Shown here: one piece after another, positions 1 through 5,001 of the stretch
Layout: every line of letters begins with the position of its first letter
Numbering within the stretch: the first letter of the stretch is position 1
Assembly (NCBI GenBank): GCA_018821175.1
Contig: JAHJMX010000014.1
Location: 1 to 5,368 of the forward strand
Length of the DNA: 5,368 bases
Direction of reading: 5' to 3'
DNA from: Patescibacteria group bacterium
GTDB taxonomy: Bacteria > Patescibacteriota > Gracilibacteria > UBA1369 > PNNO01
Made by a program: the position numbers and the translations under genes
The notes under the pieces: model-generated
Databases searched by the model: none
Told to the model about the DNA's origin: nothing
The model's input: the letters and a program-made list of their open reading frames with translations, nothing else

Positions 1-615
1 CGCACTGATTTTTACATTGCGAATTCACGAAATTCACAAAAAAGAATTAAAAAATATTATCAAAAAGATTCCAAAGTAATTTATCCACCAGTTGAACTTG
101 ATCGCTTAACTCCAACAAAAACTCACGAAGATTACTTCTTGATTGTTTCAACTCTCACTCCATACAAAAAAGTTGATCTGGCCGTTCAATTATTCAATAA
201 AATCGGGAAACAACTTGTAATTATTGGAGACGGACCACATAAACCATACTTGCAAAGTACTGCAGGGAAAAATATTTCATTTCTTGGATTCAAAGATGAT
301 GAAGTTGTTGCGCAATATTATCAAAATTGTCGCGCTTTGATTTTCCCGGGAGAAGAAGATTTTGGAATTACGCCGGTTGAAGCAATGGCCTGCGGGAAGC
401 CGGTTCTTGCCTATCGAAAAGGCGGGACATTGGAAACTGTAATCGAAGGTGTTACCGGTGAATTTTTTGACAAACAAACTGTTGATTCAATGGAAAGTGG
501 GCTTGCACGGCTCATTATGAACGAAAAAAATTACTCAACTAGCAAAATTCGCAAACATGCGGAACAATTTTCTCAAGATAAGTTTATCCAAGCAATCAAA
601 GAAATTGTAAAGTAA
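1..615 (+). CDS. Glycosyltransferase, GT4 / group 1 family (5' end outside window)
   Basis: This is the C-terminal part of a retaining GT-B glycosyltransferase that would move a sugar from a nucleotide-sugar donor onto a surface glycan or lipid-linked acceptor at the cytoplasmic membrane face. The frame is open from base 1 to a TAA, giving 204 visible residues; about half of a typical 350-400-residue protein is missing upstream. Visible family features are an ANSR segment near residue 8, IYPPVE at residues 27-32, LTPYKKVDLA (about 51-60) starting the second Rossmann domain, VIIGDGP (73-79), and the nucleotide-sugar-binding EX7E motif within EEDFGITPVE (E119 and E127), followed by ACGKPVLAYRKGG. 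This pattern resembles the WbaZ-like mannosyltransferase branch of GT4, but donor and acceptor cannot be read from sequence. A TTG at 139 is only an internal codon, because conserved family sequence continues upstream of it. The gene ends 65 nt before dnaX, with no functional link apparent. Confidence 0.93.
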   Translation, partial: RTDFYIANSRNSQKRIKKYYQKDSKVIYPPVELDRLTPTKTHEDYFLIVSTLTPYKKVDLAVQLFNKIGKQLVIIGDGPHKPYLQSTAGKNISFLGFKDDEVVAQYYQNCRALIFPGEEDFGITPVEAMACGKPVLAYRKGGTLETVIEGVTGEFFDKQTVDSMESGLARLIMNEKNYSTSKIRKHAEQFSQDKFIQAIKEIVK

Positions 616-622
616 ATGGATC

Positions 623-651
623 TTGTGACTTTAGCCAATTTTTGGTAGTTT
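623..651 (+). promoter_or_regulatory. Candidate promoter of dnaX (weak sigma70-like)
   Basis: TTGTGA (623-628) and TAGTTT (646-651) are separated by 17 nt, with TGG just before the -10, as in extended -10 promoters. The -35 matches consensus at 4 of 6 positions and the -10 at only 3 of 6, so the boxes alone are weak. Support comes from the spacer: ACTTTAG (628-634) and ATTTTTGGTA (638-647) recur in the much stronger promoter at 4473-4501. Transcription would start near 658, leaving a leader of about 23 nt that ends in seven T directly before the dnaX ATG. Read-through from the glycosyltransferase gene is the alternative. Confidence 0.4.
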
Positions 652-680
652 AACACCCCAACCATAAGCGCAATTTTTTT

Positions 681-2285
681 ATGTCTGAAGTTTCATTATA
701 TCGCAAGTATCGTCCGCAAAATTTCAACAATCTTGTTGGACAAGACCATATTCGAACAACTTTGCTGAATGCAATCAAGTCTGGGAATCCATCTCATGCT
801 TATCTTTTTTGTGGACCACGTGGAACTGGGAAAACTTCGACAGCTCGCTTACTTGCAAAAGCTTTGAACTGCTTGGATCCGGGAGAAGATGGCGAACCAT
901 GCGATAAATGTGAGATTTGTGTGCCAATTCGTGAAGGGAATTTGATTGATATGGTTGAAATAGATGCTGCATCAAATCGTGGTATTGATGAAATCCGTGA
1001 TCTAAAAGACAAAATTAATTTCGCACCAACAAGGGCAAAAACAAAAGTTTACATAATTGATGAGGTACACATGCTTACAAAAGAAGCATTTAACGCCTTG
1101 CTAAAAACACTCGAAGAACCGCCAAGTCATGTTTTTTTTGTGCTTGCAACAACAGAAGTTCACAAAATCCCTGAGACAATTATTTCAAGATGTCAAAGAT
1201 TTGATTTTAAACGAATTACGAAAAAAGGGATTGCCGCTAGATTGATGTATATTGCACAGCTTGAAAATATCGACGTTGAACAAGAAGCGATTAACACTAT
1301 CGCGCATATATCAGAAGGTGGAATGCGAGACGCAATTGGTTTGATTGAACAGCTTAGCGTAAATGGAAAATTAACTTTTGATAGAGTTAAAGAGGTCCTT
1401 GGGATCAGCGGACAATCTGCTATTGAAACTTTATATAAACATATTGGCGCTTGTGACACAAAATCCGCATTGAATGAAATCCAAAATTTATATAGCGAAG
1501 GTACTGATTTAATGCAATTTACTAAAGATTTTTTGGAATTTTTGCGTCTTGAAATGCTAGCAGCAATCGAGACTAATAAATTACAAGACGTGCCATATAT
1601 TTTGATGGTAATTGATAATTTCCAAGATGCATACAATAAATTGAAAGTTACAACAATCCCCCAACTTCCGCTTGAAATCGCGACTTTGAAGGTTATTGCA
1701 AATTTACCGGAAAATATCCAGATCCCAGTACAAGAACCCAAAGCAAATGTTAATGTCGTGGAGAAAGTAAAGATTATAGAAGTTGAAGAACTTCTTAACG
1801 ACTCTATGGACGAACCTAGAATTGAACCTAAAATTGAACCTAAAGTTGAAATTGAAATCGAAACTAAGGTCGAGGAACCAATTGCTACAACTGAAAACAA
1901 AATTGCTTTAACAATTAGCTACGTTAAAGAAAACTGGGCAAGAGTTATTGAACTTATCAAAACTCCATTTGTCCGCTTAAGCTTGAAAGAAGGGAAACCA
2001 ATTTCTTTAGAAAATGGCATATTGAAAATCGGATTTGCATCAAATTTCCACAAAGAAAAAGTAGAGGCAACTGAAGCAAAATTTGAAATTGAAAACGCAT
2101 TTAATGAAATTTTTGAAGGCCCAATCCACCTTGAATTTGAAGTGAATCAAGTTGCACTAGAGCCTTCTCAAGAATATGACGCCGCGCCGCAAGCTGAGCA
2201 AACTGACCAACAGGAAGATGCCGCTGACTCAGATTTAATAAATCACGCCCTCGAACTATTTGGCGGAGAATTCGTTGAAGATTAA
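681..2285 (+). CDS. dnaX: DNA polymerase III subunit gamma/tau (clamp loader ATPase)
   Basis: DnaX is the ATPase of the clamp-loader complex that opens the beta sliding clamp and places it on primed DNA. The 534-residue product has the full AAA+ signature: Walker A GPRGTGKT (45-52, K51), a zinc-binding set C64-C74-C77-C80, Walker B YIIDEVHML (124-132), sensor 1 around LATTE (155-159), the SRC arginine finger (S169-R170-C171) and sensor 2 GGMRDA (213-218, R216). Domain III follows to about residue 340. Residues 350-405 form an acidic, Pro/Glu/Lys-rich linker, and 410-490 match the C-terminal domain seen in many tau proteins. The tail ALELFGGEFVE is also typical. The zinc spacing is CX9CX2CX2C, one residue longer than I recall for E. 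coli. ATG at 681 gives the canonical start (SLYRKYRPQNF) and has no Shine-Dalgarno; seven T lie directly upstream. I see no A-AAA-AAG slippery site near the linker, so a frameshifted gamma form is not supported. Confidence 0.97.
   Translation: MSEVSLYRKYRPQNFNNLVGQDHIRTTLLNAIKSGNPSHAYLFCGPRGTGKTSTARLLAKALNCLDPGEDGEPCDKCEICVPIREGNLIDMVEIDAASNRGIDEIRDLKDKINFAPTRAKTKVYIIDEVHMLTKEAFNALLKTLEEPPSHVFFVLATTEVHKIPETIISRCQRFDFKRITKKGIAARLMYIAQLENIDVEQEAINTIAHISEGGMRDAIGLIEQLSVNGKLTFDRVKEVLGISGQSAIETLYKHIGACDTKSALNEIQNLYSEGTDLMQFTKDFLEFLRLEMLAAIETNKLQDVPYILMVIDNFQDAYNKLKVTTIPQLPLEIATLKVIANLPENIQIPVQEPKANVNVVEKVKIIEVEELLNDSMDEPRIEPKIEPKVEIEIETKVEEPIATTENKIALTISYVKENWARVIELIKTPFVRLSLKEGKPISLENGILKIGFASNFHKEKVEATEAKFEIENAFNEIFEGPIHLEFEVNQVALEPSQEYDAAPQAEQTDQQEDAADSDLINHALELFGGEFVED
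1812..1847 (+). repeat. Three tandem 12-bp repeats in the dnaX linker
   Basis: Three consecutive 12-bp units (GAACCTAGAATT, GAACCTAAAATT, GAACCTAAAGTT) encode EPRI-EPKI-EPKV at DnaX residues 378-389. They keep the reading frame and lie in the flexible linker between domain III and the C-terminal domain, where length changes are tolerated. A degenerate continuation (EIEIETKVEEP) follows. This looks like replication slippage in a low-complexity linker. Confidence 0.85.
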
Positions 2286-2304
2286 ACCCTCAAATAACGC
2301 AATG

Positions 2305-2330
2305 TCGAAGCTTTTGCGATCGAAGCTTTT
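2305..2330. repeat. Paired 11-bp direct repeat / weak hairpin between convergent dnaX and ligA
   Basis: TCGAAGCTTTT occurs at 2305-2315 and again at 2320-2330, separated by GCGA. Because AAGCTT is its own reverse complement, the two copies can pair (2307-2314 with 2322-2329: six Watson-Crick pairs plus a G-U at each end, 7-nt loop). A competing stem CGCAA/TTGCG joins 2298-2302 with 2314-2318. The element lies in the 43-nt gap between the two stop codons and overlaps the ligA stop. It could be a weak bidirectional terminator, but neither strand has a proper T-tract after the stem, so I call it a repeat only. Confidence 0.5.
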
Positions 2331-4473
2331 AAGAAAACATTTTAGTAAATTCCGCTTCTGTAAGAATCGTAACGCCAAGTTCACCGGCTTTTTTAGCTTT
2401 GCTTCCAGGATTTTCACCAACAACCACATAGTCCGTATGTGAACTTACACTACTGGAAACAGATCCACCTGCATTTTTGATCATTTCCTTAGCCTGAGAC
2501 CTTCCAAGCGTTTCCAAAGTCCCTGTTAAAACAAATGTTTTTGCACTAAATGCTTCTTTTTCTTTCCCAAAATCCACAAAAAGCACCAGCGAAAAATCGT
2601 AAAACTTTTTGAGCAACTTCTGATTCGCTTTATTTTCAAACCAATCCATCACCGCTCCAGCAACTTTATCTCCAACTCCTTCTATATTGTAAATCCGCTC
2701 TCGCCCCAATTCGAGAATTGTTGTCAGCAAATCGAGTGAACTAAAATCGCTATTGGCGGCGGTTTCTGCGGGAGTTTCTGCGGGATTCGCATCAACTTTT
2801 TCATCTTCATCAAACAAACTAACCTGCGCTTTTGCCATAGCTTGATATTTTGGAACTTTAGCTCCAGATTTTTTCAAATTTTTAACAACAAATTTAGCTA
2901 AATCATAACTCGCCTTCTCTCCTAAATGCCGAATTCCAAGCGCAAACAAAAATCTCTCAAGTGAAATCCTCTTTTTCATCTGAATCGCCTCATAAAGATT
3001 TTGCGCACGTTTCTCTTGAAAAAGCGAAAGTGTCATAAAATCCGCAACTTGCAGTCCAAAAATATCCGCAGTATCAGAAATTAAATCGAAAGTCAGTAAT
3101 TGGTCGATAACTTTTTCACCAAGCCCATCAATATCAAAAGCTGCTTTAGAAACGAAGTGATGAAAATTACGCCGTGTTTTAGCCGGACAATCATCATTTA
3201 TGCATCTGTATGCAGATTCCCCTTCCTTCCGCTCAACCGGCCCATCACAAACAGGACAACTCTGCGGAAAAACGAATTCACGCTCATTCCCAATTCTCAA
3301 ATCTTTCAAAACATCAACAACTTCAGGGATAATATCCCCTGCTTTCTGAATAATCACAGTATCTCCAATCCTCACATCTTTTTTCTTAATTTCATCTTCA
3401 TTGTGCAATGTTGCGCGCGAAACAACAGATCCTGCAATTTTTACAGGCTTCAAATATGCAACCGGTGTCAAAACTCCGGTTCTCCCAACTTGAATTTTGA
3501 TATCTTCAAGCATAGTCGTTGTTTGCTCAGCTGGGAATTTATAAGCGAGCATAAATCTCGGAAATTTCGCAGTAGATCCCATTTTCTCATGCTGCTTGCG
3601 ATCATTCACTTTTATCACGATTCCATCAATTTCATATTGCATTTCATGTCTTTTTTCATGCCAACTTTGACAAAATTTAATCACCTCATCAATACTTCCA
3701 AATTTCTTCCATTCATGATTCGTTTTTAGCCCAATTTTTGTAAATTCATTCAAAAGATCTTCCTGTTTTTTAATTCGATCTTCAATGTTCGACTCACCAA
3801 GCTCATAAAAAAACATATCCAAATTACGAGCAGCAGCAATTTGTGGATCAAGTTGGCGAATACTTCCAGCTGCAGCATTTCGCGGATTTGCAAATTCATC
3901 CTCACCACTTTCTATGCGTTCTTTATTTAATTCATTGAAACTTTTTTTCGGCATAAAAACCTCTCCGGAAGCCTCAACAGTAACCGGCTCATTCAATTCA
4001 AGCGGAACACTTTCAATTGTCTTAACTGCATGAGTTACATCCTCCCCTTCTTTCCCATTCCCCCGAGTCAAAGCCCGAACATATTTCCCATTTTTATAAT
4101 GAACGGTAATATTGAGCCCATCAATTTTGAGCTCGCAAATAAAATTAATTTTTTCATTTGGCACCAATTTAACAATTCTCTCTCCCCATTCACGAACATC
4201 TTCCTCGGAAAAAGCATCCTGAAGACTTTTTTTCGCTGTTAAATGCCGTATTTTATCAAATTTTCCAGAAAGTAAACTCCCCACGCGTTGAGTAGGAGAA
4301 TCTTCATCAATCAAATCTGGGAAAAAATTCTCAAGCTCAATAAGCTCACGTTTAAGCGAATCTCGAACTGCTTCCGAAACATTCGATTTATCCAATACAA
4401 AATATTCGTAATTTCGCTTTTTTATCTCGTCCCTCAGCTTATTTATTCTAATTTTGGCCTCAGATCTGTCCAT
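2329..4473 (-). CDS. ligA: NAD+-dependent DNA ligase LigA
   Basis: LigA seals nicks in duplex DNA using NAD+, joining Okazaki fragments and finishing repair. The 714-residue product has all family domains in order: Ia (about 1-70, ending SPTQRVG), the adenylation domain with catalytic lysine in ELKIDG (K116), GEVFMP (170-175), FANPRNAAAG (194-203), DGIVIK (K288) and YKFP (K312), the OB fold (about 325-395), a zinc finger C406-C409-C424-C429, helix-hairpin-helix repeats (about 440-612) and a C-terminal BRCT domain (about 640-714). It is some 40 residues longer than E. coli LigA because of an acidic insert at about 535-578 that contains QVSLF. Domain Ia has several substitutions at NAD+-contact positions. 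I chose ATG 4473 because MDRSEAKIRINKLRDEI begins the normal domain Ia helix. The longer in-frame start at 4617 would add 48 unrelated residues antisense to the divergent gene. There is no Shine-Dalgarno. The gene converges with dnaX. Confidence 0.97.
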   Translation of the reverse strand: MDRSEAKIRINKLRDEIKKRNYEYFVLDKSNVSEAVRDSLKRELIELENFFPDLIDEDSPTQRVGSLLSGKFDKIRHLTAKKSLQDAFSEEDVREWGERIVKLVPNEKINFICELKIDGLNITVHYKNGKYVRALTRGNGKEGEDVTHAVKTIESVPLELNEPVTVEASGEVFMPKKSFNELNKERIESGEDEFANPRNAAAGSIRQLDPQIAAARNLDMFFYELGESNIEDRIKKQEDLLNEFTKIGLKTNHEWKKFGSIDEVIKFCQSWHEKRHEMQYEIDGIVIKVNDRKQHEKMGSTAKFPRFMLAYKFPAEQTTTMLEDIKIQVGRTGVLTPVAYLKPVKIAGSVVSRATLHNEDEIKKKDVRIGDTVIIQKAGDIIPEVVDVLKDLRIGNEREFVFPQSCPVCDGPVERKEGESAYRCINDDCPAKTRRNFHHFVSKAAFDIDGLGEKVIDQLLTFDLISDTADIFGLQVADFMTLSLFQEKRAQNLYEAIQMKKRISLERFLFALGIRHLGEKASYDLAKFVVKNLKKSGAKVPKYQAMAKAQVSLFDEDEKVDANPAETPAETAANSDFSSLDLLTTILELGRERIYNIEGVGDKVAGAVMDWFENKANQKLLKKFYDFSLVLFVDFGKEKEAFSAKTFVLTGTLETLGRSQAKEMIKNAGGSVSSSVSSHTDYVVVGENPGSKAKKAGELGVTILTEAEFTKMFS
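2762..2785 (-). repeat. Tandem 12-bp duplication in the ligA insert
   Basis: GTTTCTGCGGGA (plus-strand reading) is present twice in perfect tandem at 2762-2773 and 2774-2785. On the coding strand it yields the repeated PAET in NPAETPAETAAN, LigA residues 563-574. It sits within the acidic, probably disordered insert of the helix-hairpin-helix region and preserves frame, consistent with slippage in a tolerant linker. Confidence 0.85.
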
Positions 4474-4501
4474 TGATAAAACTTTAGATTTTTGGTATAA
4501 T
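4473..4501 (+). promoter_or_regulatory. Strong sigma70-type promoter with extended -10, driving the 4561 gene
   Basis: TTGATA (4473-4478, 5 of 6 to consensus), a 17-nt spacer (4479-4495) and a perfect TATAAT (4496-4501) are preceded by TGG, giving an extended -10 TGnTATAAT. Transcription should begin near 4508, about 53 nt before the ATG at 4561. The first base of the -35 overlaps the ligA start codon (CAT at 4471-4473 on the plus strand), so polymerase bound here would cover the beginning of ligA. The spacer shares ACTTTAG and ATTTTTGGTA with the candidate dnaX promoter. Confidence 0.8.
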
Positions 4502-4514
4502 ATAAAGAATTTTT

Positions 4515-4530
4515 GGCGGTAAATATCGCC
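4515..4530 (+). promoter_or_regulatory. Small hairpin in the 5' leader of the 4561 gene
   Basis: GGCGGT (4515-4520) and ATCGCC (4525-4530) pair over six positions, one of them G-U, around an AAAT loop. The stem would begin about 7 nt after the predicted transcription start, which is where 5'-stabilising hairpins occur. No U-tract follows, so it is not an intrinsic terminator. It leaves about 30 nt of A-rich, probably unstructured leader before the ATG. The role is an inference. Confidence 0.4.
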
Positions 4531-4539
4531 TCCACGCGC

Positions 4540-4545
4540 ATTATA
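4540..4545 (-). promoter_or_regulatory. Candidate -10 box for ligA
   Basis: A perfect TATAAT lies on the minus strand here (ATTATA on plus). It would start transcription near 4533 and give ligA a leader of about 60 nt. I find no good TTGACA-like box 16-18 nt upstream and no TGn extension, so in this AT-rich sequence the match could be chance. If real, ligA and the 4561 gene are transcribed divergently from overlapping start regions. Confidence 0.3.
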
Positions 4546-4560
4546 ACTAAAAAAATACAA

Positions 4561-4986
4561 ATGGACGAGCAAAATGCAAAAACAAAATTCACAAAAGGAA
4601 AAGTTCTTGTTGATCAAGATTTAATTAATAAATCCATTGATACAAATGTTCAACATATGATCAACAAACCGCAAGCAGATCCAACAGGCGTAGAAGATAA
4701 GGATGCGAATTTTATGAAACTTGTAGTTGGATACATCAATGAAGGAAAAATCGACTTACACACCCCTGCTACTTTGATGAATCGTCCAGTATATGATAAA
4801 TTAGATGAAAAAGCGCAAGGGAAAGCTGATTTCAATGCAATCGCTCTATTGAATGATTTGCACCAAATGAAAAAATTATATGACAGCGGAGATCATACTA
4901 GTTTTCAAATTCAAAACCTTGTACAACGTGTTCGACTAACGAAAGAACGTCTCGAAAATGAATGTGGAGATATTTATATAATTTAG
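4561..4986 (+). CDS. Uncharacterised 141-residue protein
   Basis: I do not recognise a named family. The protein is soluble in appearance, with no signal peptide, membrane segment or metal-binding cysteine cluster (its single Cys is C135). Residues 1-48 are polar and probably flexible. Residues 49-61 (FMKLVVGYINEG) look like a short helix, GKIDLHTPATLMNR (62-75) like a turn-rich stretch, and about 83-110 and 114-136 like two amphipathic helices, the second rich in Arg/Lys/Glu. It ends in hydrophobic GDIYII. The compact C-terminal half looks more constrained than the N-terminus, and I suspect a conserved small patescibacterial protein, from general impression only. I chose ATG 4561 over TTG 4513 because the TTG lies only about 5 nt after the predicted transcription start and inside the leader hairpin. 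No Shine-Dalgarno is present. It is divergent from ligA and 15 nt upstream of the next gene, probably co-transcribed. Confidence 0.85.
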   Translation: MDEQNAKTKFTKGKVLVDQDLINKSIDTNVQHMINKPQADPTGVEDKDANFMKLVVGYINEGKIDLHTPATLMNRPVYDKLDEKAQGKADFNAIALLNDLHQMKKLYDSGDHTSFQIQNLVQRVRLTKERLENECGDIYII

Positions 4987-5001
4987 AAAAACAAATACTT
5001 A

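Noticed and set aside
635..645. CCAA-TTT-TTGG mini-hairpin after the glycosyltransferase as a terminator
   Set aside because: Only four base pairs, with no T-tract following. The same bases are better explained as part of the shared promoter spacer.
1219..1240. A-run in dnaX (ACG AAA AAA GGG) as a programmed frameshift site for a gamma product
   Set aside because: The phase does not match the A-AAA-AAG heptamer. A -1 shift would stop after four codons within the AAA+ module, far short of a gamma protein containing domains I-III.
1193..1900. 235-codon minus-strand open frame opposite dnaX
   Set aside because: Ser/Ile-rich translation mirrors the dnaX codons, it has no recognisable motif, and dnaX is certain on the other strand.
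2260..2442. 60-codon plus-strand frame bridging the dnaX end and the ligA end
   Set aside because: It overlaps both certain genes, is Lys/Phe/Asn-rich with no motif, and arises from the repeat region plus antisense ligA.
3100..3729. 209-codon plus-strand open frame opposite ligA
   Set aside because: Its Phe/Asn/Ile-rich sequence is the antisense shadow of conserved ligase motifs, with no independent coding signal.
4513..4560. TTG start at 4513 adding 16 residues to the unknown protein
   Set aside because: It lies about 5 nt from the predicted transcription start and inside the leader hairpin. ATG 4561 is a better start, although a leaderless-like TTG cannot be fully excluded.
4474..4617. 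N-terminal extension of LigA from an in-frame start at 4617 (762 residues in total)
   Set aside because: The extra 48 residues are Phe/Cys/Tyr-rich and unlike any LigA. They run antisense to the start of the divergent gene and through its promoter, and the canonical domain Ia helix begins at ATG 4473.
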